From: Triops longicaudatus
Lineage: Eukaryota; Arthropoda; Branchiopoda; Notostraca; Triopsidae
Reading direction: 5' to 3'
DNA length: 64,000 nt
Assembly: GCA_022885665.1 (NCBI GenBank)
Contig: JAGQDJ010000003.1
Coordinates: forward strand, 186,001-250,000
This document shows positions 13,201-23,715 of this stretch, one piece after another. The notes beneath the pieces were generated by a model that did not search any database, was not told where the DNA came from, and was given only the letters and a program-made list of their open reading frames with translations. The translations under genes were made by a program, and so were the position numbers. Within the stretch, counting starts at the first letter, position 1. Each line of letters starts with the position of its first letter.

Positions 13201-14833
13201 AGACAATAGCAACGTACCCCGCCCACCGCGCAAACGCGGATTGAGAGAAATTGTCGCCGCCCAACAGCGAGCTAATCCCCGGCTCGCGTTCCATGCCCGG
13301 GCTGCTGCGCCGCCTCCTACTGCCCCGGTACCAGTTCCAGTCGCACCAACGCCTCCAGCGACCCAAAGTGGAGCCACGTCCTCAGCGGCTGTCATGGAGA
13401 ACACGCCCCCTACAACCCCCGAGGGAAGCCCGTCCTCGCTTTCCGGATCTCCTGTAGGGTACGTATAATTCTTCGTGTCTTTTGGCACATTAGTTGTGAA
13501 ATATTTTCTAGTACACTTCGATTAACTCAGAATTATTGATAAATTTTGTAAATAAAACAAATAATTAGAAGAACGATTTTCTTAGTGTGTAGTATACGGA
13601 TATGTTATTTTATTTTATTTTAGTTTTCTTTCTTTCTTCGTTTTATTTATTTTAGTTTTATTCTTTGTTATGAATAGGAGATTTTATGTTATTCTATCGT
13701 TTGTTTTAAATTGTTAGTCGAACACTAATTTGTATTCGTGTTTTATAAATGCTTTTCTGTTGTTTGCGCAGGGAGCGAGTGGGAGGTTCTCCAGAGCGGG
13801 ACGATCCGAGCATAAAGTCCGAAACGTCTGAAAATGACTCGGAGCACAGCAACGCGGAGCCACCGGTGAGTCTCAACCGGCCAGCGGCAGCGTCTCCGGC
13901 CAGTAGTACCATTACCTTGCGACTCAACGGGCCCGGGACGGTGCCGAATGCGTCCGTAGCGCCTAGTCGAGTTACTGGTGTAACTGTGCGACGGAAAGAA
14001 GCAGCAGAGCCCGAAGAAGCCACACCTTCACCATTGAAAAGGAGGAAAAAGAGCACACCCAGGCAAGAAGGAGACCCGCCTCCGAGACGCGGACGGCCAC
14101 CTAACAACGCCAAAAGCCCCAGACGGACAGGTATTCGTTACATGTTGAATATATCGAGTATTTTCGTTACTAATAGGTTTTAACTCTAGGGAGTGACACG
14201 GAAGATACCTTTGAAACTTATATGAACCAACATAACATCGCGATTGCCGATCCGAATCGCCCTTGTCGATACAATTTCTGCGTGATGCTCGGTAATTGGA
14301 AGAATGTGTCCATTAAAAAAAGTTATCCTTCACCAGACAGTTGATTGAATGTTGATTTTTTATGTATTTTTTTAGTATTTTATTCAAATCATGTATTTTT
14401 ATTATTTTCTTTTTATTTTTTACAACCAGCGTGATCAGTTACCCCTATTTTTTTGCGTTTTATTGCTTAGAGAAGGCACGTAATTTATTTGTATATCGCA
14501 TTTAGTTATTTACAATATTTAATAGCGTAAGAGACACAAGTTGCCGTATCAAGTTGCTAACCGTTGTGTTCTCTATAATTTTCATTTATGTCTTTATGAA
14601 ATGTTTCTGCTTGTATTGGTGTTTAATTGATCAACTAATTGGTTTGTATTTTCATTTAAGATCCTGAGTTAGATGCGAATCAGCGGATATCGATTTTGCA
14701 AGATAAAATGCGTGAGCTGCGGAAGACGTATTTGGCGTTGAAGAATCAGCTGGCTGTGATTGATAAGCGGCGGAAAAAGCTACGAAGAAAAGAAAGAGAA
14801 AACAAAGCTTTGACGAAGTCCCAGAGTGCGTAA
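7216..14833 (+). CDS. ARID4: ARID4A/B homologue, Tudor/ARID/chromo-barrel chromatin protein (RBP1-like)
   Basis: About 16 exons giving roughly 1,700 residues. I place the start at a lone ATG (7216-7218) followed by GTAACA, joined to the exon at 7445, giving MGDDPPYLTVGTEVSAKYKG, the usual ARID4 N-terminus. In order: Tudor segments with KGPLRVGAQVEAK and VFDDGDITTLRRSALCLKSG, then HFAESETLDQLPLTHPEHFG; the RBB1NT region; the ARID domain (LYKFMDDRGTPINKGP ... YLHGFEDFYRKLG, about 9230-9630); an acidic/lysine-rich linker; the chromo barrel (MYYVHYTGWNTRYDEWIKRG, exon near 10700-10987); and one very large disordered exon (about 11129-13459). The C-terminus has the family coiled coil (RISILQDKMRELRKTYLALK). 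Human ARID4A/B are subunits of the SIN3-HDAC complex and bind pRB. ARID4 normally has a long disordered region here, but the exon is unusually proline-rich and repetitive in PVP/SP motifs. Confidence 0.93.
13460..13770 (+). other. ARID4 intron, AT-rich
   Basis: Intron after the large exon, starting at a GTACGT donor and ending in a TTGCGCAG acceptor before 13771. It holds repeated TTTATTTTA words and nothing else that I recognise. Confidence 0.6.
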
Positions 14834-15588
14834 CAGTATTCGGTGAATGGACAAAACTCATGTGCGTGTGACTTTCAAAAAAAGAAACGGCCATCGAAGA
14901 TCCCGGAATCATGTTTTTATAATAAATAGAATATTCACCTCTGAGTGGGGGATTCTAAGATATTTCTCCACCGAAAAGAGGCGACTGTTGTTATTTTTTA
15001 TGTTATAACTTATAGGATAGGACTTGTGGCTTTGGTGTGAATGGGATTTCTCAATAGACTCGGTGTTACAGATTTACCAAGAAGTGCAAATTTTTTGAAC
15101 GTGTGTTTAGAGAATGTATGAATGCCTGTTATCTGATTTTTGTCCGGTTATTTCTATATTGGAGTATTTGAAGTATCGATGCGTGTTTAATTCTCTTAAT
15201 AAATATAATGTGAAAAAAAATTATTTTCTTATATACATGGCATTTGTGTTTGATTTCGTGTAACAGTATTTTAGGTTTCCTCCTTTCAGAATCTGCAAGA
15301 ATTATTGAAAGACGATCCCGGCCAAAAAGAATAAATTATGCAAAAGATTCCGTATAAAAGCGCATTAATAAAATTCCGCACCTAATCTTGTTTTGGTATA
15401 GGGGTGACCATTTTTTTTTCTTCTTCTACGAACCTAAACGGTATTTAAGTATGGGCAAAGATATCCGTATTCTTAGGTGGCCCGATTGTGCCACGTCCTC
15501 CAAATAGCCCAATTTTTATAATACGCAAATTAAGCTATGGAAATTATTCGCATCGGCGAGAGGATTCCGAATCTGCAAGAATTATTGC
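14834..15588. other. ARID4 3' UTR and downstream sequence
   Basis: AATAAA signals occur near 14921 and 15198 after the ARID4 stop at 14831-14833. An exact 19-bp direct repeat sits at 15289-15307 and 15569-15587. The 261 bp between its copies have no coding content and could be a small insertion flanked by a target duplication. Confidence 0.5.
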
Positions 15589-15589
15589 G

Positions 15590-15948
15590 CTAGCCCTTCA
15601 AATAAGCGAGAAAACTGGGCTTGAATTTTAAATCATGCCCTGAGGGCGTCTCAGGAGCCAAAAAATTGAAATCCCATAAGGAATAACATGGGAAAAAGTG
15701 CGATGCACGATGCCAGGCATCATGCTTTTCGAGGACTCGTTCACCCTTTCCTATCCGCTCTCCTGCTTCCCATGCTGTTTCCAGTGGTACTCTTGGCAAT
15801 TCCATTTTATTGGGATATACCAGGTACCATAGGAAGCAGGACATAGCATAGTCAGGGTTTTTTTCCAGTGAAAAACCAAACCTCACACACCGGGACTCGA
15901 ACCTACAACCGCGAGTCCAGGACTCAAACCGCTCGGCCAAACCATCTA
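15590..15948 (-). mobile_element. tRNA-derived SINE-like element
   Basis: Read on the minus strand, the right end carries a pol III A box (TGGCCGAGCGG, 15929-15939) and a perfect B box (GGTTCGAGTCC, 15893-15903), followed by about 300 bp of non-tRNA body. The head resembles a class II tRNA (Leu/Ser type) but the acceptor stem does not pair and the anticodon arm is unclear, so it is not a functional tRNA gene. A fortuitous 123-codon open frame spans the element. Flanking duplications are weak (ATAAGC at both sides), so the exact ends are uncertain. Confidence 0.55.
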
Positions 15949-16436
15949 ATTTTATAAGCACTTGTTTGAAATATAAATAATACTTGTCATATACCTATGT
16001 AACATCGTGGATAACAACCAGTATTGTTCTTTAATTAATAGACTTCTTTCTGGCAGGAAGTTTGTTCAAAATTAAATGCTATACCTTATGGTCGCTCGTA
16101 CAGGTTTCATTTCGTTTTATACAAGTATAGGAAAGTAAACCATTATTATTTATTTTTAAAATGTGTACGATTAAAATCATGTATGTGATCCTTTCCCCAC
16201 ATATTTTTTGCTATTTTTCTCCCGATTCGTACTTTAGAGACTTTCTTCATTCGTACATTTCACTAGCTTGGCGACATGAATAAGAATTTATCTTACAAAC
16301 TTTCCAATCAGTGTTTATACAAAGACATGGAAATAAAACCGAATTACAAGAAAATAACAAAAACACGAATACACTAGTTTCGCCTCTATACCACGAAACA
16401 CTCTTACAAAAGACGTAATACAGTTAACATTTAAAG

Positions 16437-17810
16437 CTAATTTTCGTCAACACTTGTATTCGAAATTTCGAATTGCTTATGAATAGGTTCCATAGCCTGG
16501 TTAGATTGGAAAAGCTTTCCAACAGGTGACGTTCTACGGCTTTTAGACATGGAATCGTTGGAGTTTTCAGCAGCAAAAATCGGCGAGGCAAACTGCTCTC
16601 CTTCGATACTGGTTCGGCTAGAGCCACTGTCACTACCTGCATCGCTTAATTGATCCTTCAAGCTTCTATTGCTGTTGGTATGCATTGTCATTGCTCTTGT
16701 GGTAGCTTATTCGATTGGGGTAGACTCAAATGGATTTCTTAGCACTTTCACGGACGGAAGCAACTTTGTTCGATTACGAATCGTTTCTGCACCGTACGGA
16801 GATTCTTTGAGTAGTTACCTAGGAAGAAAGGTAATTAGTTACTATTTCACAAGTCTTGAGATATATAAACTCAGGGTTAATTTAGGTCACCATTTCCACA
16901 CATATATACACAGTTGGAATGAAATAAATCGATAGACAAAATCTATAACAACAAATAAGAATCAGAAAGAAACCTATCTACAAGAGCCCGTTCTCTTATA
17001 TGAGGGGTCTGTCTTATATCCGGGTCTTCCGCAAACAAAAACATTTACACACAAATATACACAGTTTTAATGAAATAAATTGATAGAAGAGTTCTAGTAG
17101 AACCTATAAGAATAAGAAGAACCTAGCTACAAGGGCCCGTTCTCTTATATGCGGGGTCTCTCTTATATCCGGGTTTTCCGCAAAAAAAAAAAACATTTAC
17201 ACACAAATATACACAGTTTTTATGAAATAAATTGATAGAAGAGTTCTAGTAGAACCTTTAAGAATAAGAAAGAACCTAGCTAAAAGAGTCCGTTCTCTTA
17301 TATGTGGGGTCTCTCTTACATCCGCAGCTATGGTCCGCAACAGTTCCCCATTATCGCCAGGAGTGATTCTCGCTTTTTCATTCTTTCTTTTGAATTTCTT
17401 TTGAAAGCAAGCAGGAAGGCAAGAAAGAGAGAAAAAAAGAAAGAAATAATTTTTTCTTTCTTTCTCACTTGCTTTCGAAAAGAAACTCTTTAGCTAGAGC
17501 TGGAGCGCTCCTGGTGGGGAGCATGAGGAACTCTTCCGGACCATAGCTCCAAAACGGCTAGTCCGATTCGCATGATTTTGGTGTCGAAAATTTATTTTAG
17601 AAAATCTACTTTGTGGTGCCCAAGAACGAACAATAAATGCAAAAACTTACGGTATTCGCGTCCACCCGGGTTCCGGGTCACTTGTACCTCGTAAGCTGTC
17701 AGCAAGATTTGGCCACTTGCTTGAACAATTGCCACCAAACCTTCGGGATCAGGAACTGGATAACAAGCCAAACATTCTGCACAAACACATTCGGTATATT
17801 ACCGATAAGA
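16437..17810 (-). CDS. Possible unidentified minus-strand gene (3' part)
   Basis: Three pieces suggest a real but unrecognised gene. (1) An 84-residue Ser-rich open frame at 16437-16691 with several SP/SR motifs reads like a disordered C-terminal tail, with TTTATT (AATAAA on the minus strand) near 16150. (2) An exon-like block near 17647-17774 has an acceptor-like TTTGTGCAG and a GTAAGT donor and reads PVPDPEGLVAIVQASGQILL. (3) A block near 16750-16818, after a TTTCTTCCTAG acceptor, continues that frame (NYSKNLRTVQKRFVIEQ) to a stop. Pieces 1 and 2 do not join in frame in any way I could confirm. I do not recognise the family. The foldback element and the 150-bp tandem array would lie inside an intron. 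Confidence 0.25.
16885..17325. repeat. Tandem array, three copies of about 150 bp
   Basis: The block CCCGTTCTCTTATATG...GGGGTCT recurs at 16987, 17136 and 17289 (last copy TCCGTTCTC), giving a period of 149-153 bp. Each unit also contains ACACAAATATACACAGTT, ATGAAATAAATTGATAGA and AAGAACCTAGCTA. Copies two and three are closest to each other and the first is more diverged. No coding content; minisatellite-like. Confidence 0.85.
17326..17548. mobile_element. Foldback (MITE-like) element with long inverted repeats
   Basis: The 223-bp block starts AGCTATGGTCCG and ends CGGACCATAGCT. Nearly the whole left half pairs imperfectly with the right half: CCAGGAG near 17356 pairs with CTCCTGG near 17507, and TTTCTTTTGAAAGCAAG pairs with CTTGCTTTCGAAAAGAAA. 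The loop is a purine-rich/pyrimidine-rich GAAA/TTTC tract. No transposase is encoded. It abuts the end of the 150-bp tandem array. A clear target duplication is not visible. Confidence 0.7.
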
Positions 17811-18628
17811 TTAGCTCACGAATTTTTTCGCCATGTCACAAATTCGCCTTTTGAGGGCACACAATACCTTTATTTTGGAGGCTGTCATAGCTTACAACTG
17901 AGGTTTAACAATAAAACGGACTGTGTTATAGCGCGCACACCAGATGTTTTGCTTCATCAGCCGAACCCAAGCGTTACATAGCCACCTAGCGACCAGAATG
18001 GCTAAATTATCGCGACGCTCAAATCTCTTGTCGAGCTATGACGTGTAAAAACGGCCAGCCCTTATACCCAAGCGACCAATCCGGAATACACGAATTAGCT
18101 GCAGTGCGTGAAGCTGCGGTTAACATAAAATTACCCTCCTAAACTTTATCTCCAGTACATCGTGACACTTTTATACTGTTAAATATGCTCATGCAATAAA
18201 TTCTTTCTTCCATGGCTTCAGTTTGAGCACGAAATGTAATACAATGATAATGTAATTTCCAGTATAACGCAATACAAATGTGTCCAATCATGCCGTTCTT
18301 CATTTCCTTCACACAAAGCAAAACGGCCAGTCCAGATACCAAAACCTGGATTCCCGTGTAATCGCTACCGTCAATGATCCTACCACCATCTATCCTGACT
18401 GCTTTACAAATTTAACATAACATCTCGCGTTTTAATCAAAGCACTTCGACACCTACCCCATCTATTGACAGGAAGTCTACATTCACAACCGCAACTAAGC
18501 CAACTTGCTTTCGGCTTGTTCATTCAGTCAGTAAAATCAGTGAAAAAAATTATTTTGGCTATCTTTATTTGGTTTAACATTCACTTCGTTAATTTTACAG
18601 TTAACTTTTGATCTCGGATCGTTACAAA
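17811..18628. other. Upstream region of UBXN1
   Basis: No gene could be established. On the minus strand there are short open stretches (for example 18139-18342) without a recognisable domain, perhaps parts of the unidentified gene to the left. The last 100 bp form the UBXN1 leader. Confidence 0.4.
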
Positions 18629-20165
18629 ATGTCGTCTGTCATGGATATTCTGCTTGAAATGGGTTTTCCAAGGCCTCGAGCGTAAGCAGTGTTTATGTAC
18701 TTTCCGTTAAAAAAGCGAAATTTTCTTTTTAGTACTTCGTGACGTGAGTATAATAATTTCTAGAGAGAAAGCCATCCATGCAACATCCAATAAAGGCCTG
18801 GAAGAGGCTATGGAGTGGCTATTGGCGCACAATGATGATCCGAGCATCGATGATCCTTTGGTAGTATCGGATGAGTGTCTCACGGCAAATCAACCTGCTG
18901 CCGCATCACAAGAAAACCCGGCTCCGAATGCTGCTGTGGCCCAAGCTACTGAAACAGGCGATCAATCTATGGAAATTTCTGCCGAGCCAGCTACGTCTGA
19001 AGGCAGTACTTCGCCCAAAGTAGCCAAATCCTTCAAATGCGACGAGTAAGTTATTTCCGTTTATCTTTTCTGTTCGCTCAATTCTTATTTCTCCGTTTTT
19101 AGGTGTGGTAAACTTATGGAAACGCAGCTAGAGTTGGAGTACCATGCTGCTAAATCCGGTCATAGCCAATTCTCGGAATCCACTGAAGAAAAGAAGCCCT
19201 TGACGGAAGAAGAAAAGCGCGCACAGTTGAAAAAAGTCGAAGAGCTCATGCGACAAAAACGGTTAGAAAGGGAAGAGAAGGAAAAGAAAGATGCTATCGA
19301 GCGAGAAAAGCAAAGGATTCAATCCGGCAAAATGCTAGCTGAAGCGCGAAAAAAGTAAATCTTTTAAAATAAACAGAAAATTTAGATTCATAAGTTTGAT
19401 CGTCTTTACACATAATACATTAAATACACTTCTGATTATTTTATATTTATTTTAGACTTTTCATTTTGTATTTATTTATTATGTCGTTCTTAGAAAAACA
19501 AAAATGTCCGGTTTATAAATTTCATTTTATATCTCGTTATTACTGTCATATTTTTTTAAATTATTTTTTTCTCGTTTAATAGAATGGAAGAAGACGAAAT
19601 TAAACGCTTAGCTGATTTAAAACGACGCGAGAAAGACGAAGAGAAAAAGGCCCGGCAGAGAGTTAAGGAGCAAATAGAGCAGGACAAACTAGCCCGGAAG
19701 GCCAAGTTTGGCCAATCTCCGGATCAGCCACAATCTCCACCTGCTCAACAGGTTACCACGTCCCCGTCACCGGCCGTAGTAGCTCAGCCTAAGGAGTATA
19801 CTGAAGCAAGGTTACAGGTAACGCTCTAAATTTACTGGTATTGCCTTTGCAATGCTAAAGCGATTGACTTATAGATTAGGCTAACTGATGGGAAGGTTAT
19901 GACCCAAACTTTCCAAGCCAGCGAATCCTTAGCAGCCGTTCGGTTATACATCACAATGAATCGTACCGACGGTACTGGAGCTTTCAATCTAGGTACGAAT
20001 TTCCCCCGCAAAGTGTTTACTGACGAGGATTACGAGAAGCCTTTGCAAGCCTTGGGTACGTTTTTAATCAACATTTTTCAAAGTAGTGAAATAATTACAA
20101 TAATACTGTCTTTCCGTCATAACAGGTTTGGTCCCGTCAGCCGTTCTCATTGTATCGCGGGCCTA
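18629..20165 (+). CDS. UBXN1: UBX domain protein 1 (SAKS1-like), p97/ubiquitin adaptor
   Basis: Six exons (from about 18629, 18764, 19103, 19583, 19875 and 20126). The first two encode an N-terminal UBA domain (MDILLEMGFPRPRA, then EKAIHATSNKGLEEAMEWLL), which binds ubiquitin. A short C2H2-like motif follows (FKCDECGKLMETQLELEYHA then KSGHSQFSEST). Then comes a long charged helix, LTEEEKRAQLKKVEELMRQK and onward, predicted coiled coil. The C-terminal UBX domain runs from IRLTDGKVMTQTFQA to GLVPSAVLIVSRA, including the FPRKVF loop expected to contact p97/VCP. In vertebrates UBXN1 links ubiquitinated clients to p97 and restrains proteasomal degradation. Length (about 310 residues) is normal. 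The zinc-finger-like insert is, as I recall, absent from vertebrate UBXN1 but seen in invertebrate forms. Confidence 0.93.
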
Positions 20166-20866
20166 ATTTGTGTTTCTTGTACAACTGATTCGGTTCAAGT
20201 CGTTTCCTAAAATCTGATCAATTTTCTTTTGTTACCTGTAAAACGAGTTTCACGTCATGGTCATCCTGAAACCAGTTTGTTTCTAAGCCTTGTATGACTG
20301 GAGTGAAAATACAGCGCAGTCACTGCTTTTGAATTACTGTACTTGATTTTTAATGTATAATTAGCAAGGGTATTAATATAAAACTTAGCTAACGAAAATA
20401 CGTAACTATTGATGGTACAATACGTTCTTAACGTTAACAAAGATTCGCTTCAGAAAAACTTCCAGCTTAAAAGTTGTGGTTTTTATTACAATTGATGCGA
20501 GTCTGCTCTATTCAAAGCTCAAAAATAGTTAAAGAAACGGGTAAGTCTTGTGTCATGTTACACTTCAGTAATAGTACTGTAACAGTAACATCAAAGTAAT
20601 TATCAAAGTTCGTATGAAAGTTCTGTAGCACGCAAGAACTTATCGGACATGACTTAACTAAAAGCTTCCGACTGTCGGTTATCAATAATAAATAATGCCT
20701 TGTGTTTCGCTTACGTCTCTATAGTAACCTCGTCAACCCCCTTCGCATGTCTGAAGAGCAAAACCAAGCAATTGCTACAAAGCTTTTGCTCACGGCGAAC
20801 CGTTTTTGGGAGGAGAAGCTTTGTAATCAGGTTGTCTTGTTAATTTGCGTTATAAGAAGTGGAAAA
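20166..20866. other. UBXN1-CFAP36 intergenic region
   Basis: Contains the UBXN1 3' UTR and the CFAP36 promoter/leader. From about 20702 an open frame runs without a stop into the CFAP36 start (SEEQNQAIATKLLLTANRFW is part of it), so the true CFAP36 start could lie further upstream. No repeat or RNA gene seen. Confidence 0.4.
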
Positions 20867-22445
20867 ATGAGTGGGGAGCCAAGTCCAAGTTGGGTGTTGG
20901 ATTCGTTAGTCGATTATTTGCGGGGTCCGATATGGAATCTTCCTATTCTAACATTCATGGAGCACAAGTCCGTAGGTAAGGAAACGTCAAACTTGAACTT
21001 TTCAAGTGGGACTAGTGCGGTATTAAATATTCGTTTCTTCAGTGTTCGAACCAGGTCTAGGCGATAATGAAGCGTACCAAAAGATCCATTCCGAGTTCCG
21101 CAATCTAGTAATTTCTTTCGAGCGACTTGTTTTTCGCAAGTGTAACAACTCTTTGTTTAACACAGGTGGATCTCATGCTAGGAACGTACATGGATGATCT
21201 CGGTGTCCAGCCTGAACAACTGGAAGAAGCTTTGAGTCAAATACAGCCGCACGTACGCGCTGCTGCTCTTCAAGTACTGTCTGAACATTTCTTTCAAAAC
21301 CAGAATTTATTGTTTACGCAAACATTGATGCAAATCAGGAGTTACTCGAGCCAGTATGGGCCGCGGGAGATTATGAACTCTTTCAACGCCTAATGATTGC
21401 CAAAAATACACAGCTCCATAACCAAGCATTGAAACTACTACGTAAGCAACAAGAAGCTGGTGATGATTCAGAAAGTTCTCCCGATGATCTAGAAGAAGCT
21501 ATCCGGTAACGACTCTTCTAGTTGTTCAACTTATCGACCAGTTTAGGCTTATCTGTTTGTATACATTTATCGTCAGGCGATCGATGGCTGAACATGAAAT
21601 CTATAAGCACCAAGAAAGCGCCGACCAGGAAACTTTGGAAAAAGCTATAGCCATTTCGTTGCTGCAGGGCGATCCTGCTTTTCCTTCAGATCAGTGTACG
21701 TCTATACAAGTTTGATATACAAGTCTTTTTAGTTATTTTTCTTTCTGACCTGCATTTTTTGGGTGTTATTCTTTAGCAGTCAAAGAGCTTAAAAACTTTT
21801 TTGGGGAGATAATTCTGGGCTAACTGTAAACAGCAGACAAAGATTAACACCCTTTTTTCCTAGGCAAAGCGATAAAATCAGGCTTAATGTAATTTCTCAA
21901 GCAGTTTTCGCTTCTTTCGCAAGATTTTTTTTTTTTGCCACTAGCACTGAATGTCGGACACTTCTTTTCAGGTCCCCCAAAAAACTTTCATTTAAATGTG
22001 AATGATTTTATTACGTTTGTTGCACGTTGCAATTGGTCCGAGTTGTATCTCGACCCGCGTAACGCGAGATCTCCCATAAGAAACACATGCAAAAGGCTCC
22101 CGCGTGAAACGCAGCTTTCCGCACTAGTACGCAAACCTGAAATTCCTTTCCTTTGTTTACTTTACAGCTTCAAATGCAGAGCCCAGTTCGGAAGAAATCG
22201 AAGCTCGCCGCGCTTTGCTAAGAGCTCAACGGGACAAACTAGTCAATATGAAACGCAATGTGCGTGAAAAGCAGTTGACGAATTTAGCAGACTTGGGTAC
22301 GGGCAAACATTTGCGTCCCAAGTCTGGACGTGCAGCTCGGGACGTTTTAACCGGTGCCGACAATCACATCCAAGTCGACGAGCGTACCTTGGAATTCCGT
22401 CGCTTACTGATGAAACGTCTTCGTGAAGAAGTGGACGCCCCCTAA
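20867..22445 (+). CDS. CFAP36: Cilia- and flagella-associated protein 36 (CCDC104/BARTL1)
   Basis: Exons about 20867-20975, 21042-21109, 21166-21271, 21339-21507, 21578-21696 and 22168-22445. I start at the ATG giving MSGEPSPSWVLDSLVDYLRG, which aligns with the family N-terminus; the frame stays open upstream. The first 130 residues form the BART-like domain (LRGPIWNLPILTFMEHK ... ELLEPVWAAGDYELFQRLMI), which in vertebrates binds ARL3-GTP at cilia. The join at 21271/21339 is inferred from family alignment, because the unspliced frame hits a stop at 21391. Two UIM-like motifs follow: PDDLEEAIRRSMAEHE and ADQETLEKAIAISLLQ. The C-terminus is the family's basic coiled coil (LLRAQRDKLVNMKRNVREKQ, then a RRLLMKRLREEV ending). 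Confidence 0.88.
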
Positions 22446-23715
22446 TTCTTTCTTAACAATGACCACCTTCATGAACTGATTCATTGACAGCAAAATAGTT
22501 CAACCTTATAAACCATTCAATGCAAGAAACCGCCTGTTTCATTATACAAAGTTGTCATTTTATTGAGGCTTTATGCACCACGTTTTTCTTTATAAAACCA
22601 CGTTTCCACGTGACATGAGACACGAACATACGGACAAGATTTTCCTAATAGTAATCATAAATGGGGAGAAAGTGGGAGAAACAAGTAATTAACAAGATGT
22701 AACGAATCTTTTAGAAGACGGGAAGGGCACCAAAGAAGGGCAAAATATACGTTGTTAGTCACGAAATTAAAGTATAACAACTGAGATGAGCGAAGTTGGT
22801 GTGTGTGTGATCGTTAACAAAATCGGAACTGATTTCTTTTAAAACCCCCCCAAAAAAAGAATCACTTTTTTGCTGTTTTGTACAATACTGTATCAAGGGA
22901 AAAACTCTCCCTTAATTTCTTGCCTTAAGCTAAACTAAAAAAATCTCGTTTATATTTTCACCAACTGTGAAGAGCTTGTGCACAAAATTCACCCTACCCC
23001 GAAAATTCCCGCGATTTTATAGCAAGAAAGAGAAAATTCTCTCTGTCGCTCTTTTGAACATTGTGAATACAAATTGTTGGTCCGGCGAGATTTTCAACCA
23101 GTTCTTTGCACTCTCCCATTCCAAAAATAACTAAAAAAAATAATGAAAAAAAAAAAAAATGCGACAGCCTTCCTAAAACATCTCCGACAGCCCTTTTAGT
23201 TTGTTCCCTTTAGCCACAAAAAACGTAATAATTTAAAAAAATATTTTTTTTTTAAAAAAAAGAACGCCAATTGAGCTAAAAAAAATCATCATACACGCAA
23301 AAACTCCTTTTTTTCCCCTCTCTTCAATGTCTTTTGGTGCATCAGAAACCCCTTATAGCTTAAAAATGCACTTGGTGAAACCGATACCCAAGTAACAAAC
23401 CATTAAGTCGTTACATATTCCTGTATGTAAACTGTCTTCTTTTAGGGCTGCCCACTGCTTCTTTATTTCTGATTGAAAAACGAAAAGAAAAATGTCTTTC
23501 CCCAAGTGCAAAATTTGGTTTTGTTCTCTACAAACAAAACTCCCGTCTACTTTAAGAAATGAAATATTAAAAACACCATCGCACCGAACTGTACCATTTT
23601 TAACTCCATGCACTGGCGAAAGTTATTCAGGGGAATAGTTCATTTTCCTAGCAAAAATAAGACAAAATACCATTATCTCGTTTGCAATGCTTTTCATAAG
23701 TGAGCTTACATGGCT
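22446..23715. other. Convergent intergenic region, A/T homopolymer-rich
   Basis: Separates CFAP36 and PPP4R3, which converge. TTTATT near 22558 and 23463 gives AATAAA on the minus strand for PPP4R3, so its 3' UTR may run nearly to the CFAP36 stop. Long A and T runs at 23120-23300. No gene seen. Confidence 0.5.

Noticed and set aside
15893..15950. Functional tRNA-Leu/Ser gene on the minus strand
   Set aside because: A and B boxes are good, but the acceptor stem does not pair and no convincing anticodon loop is seen; a SINE head fits better.
15590..15961. 123-codon minus-strand ORF
   Set aside because: It lies wholly within the SINE-like element, including its pol III promoter boxes read as protein.
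21272..21393. CFAP36 ending at 21391
   Set aside because: The stop arises only if the intron 21272-21338 is read through; removing it restores the conserved LLEPVWAAGD block.
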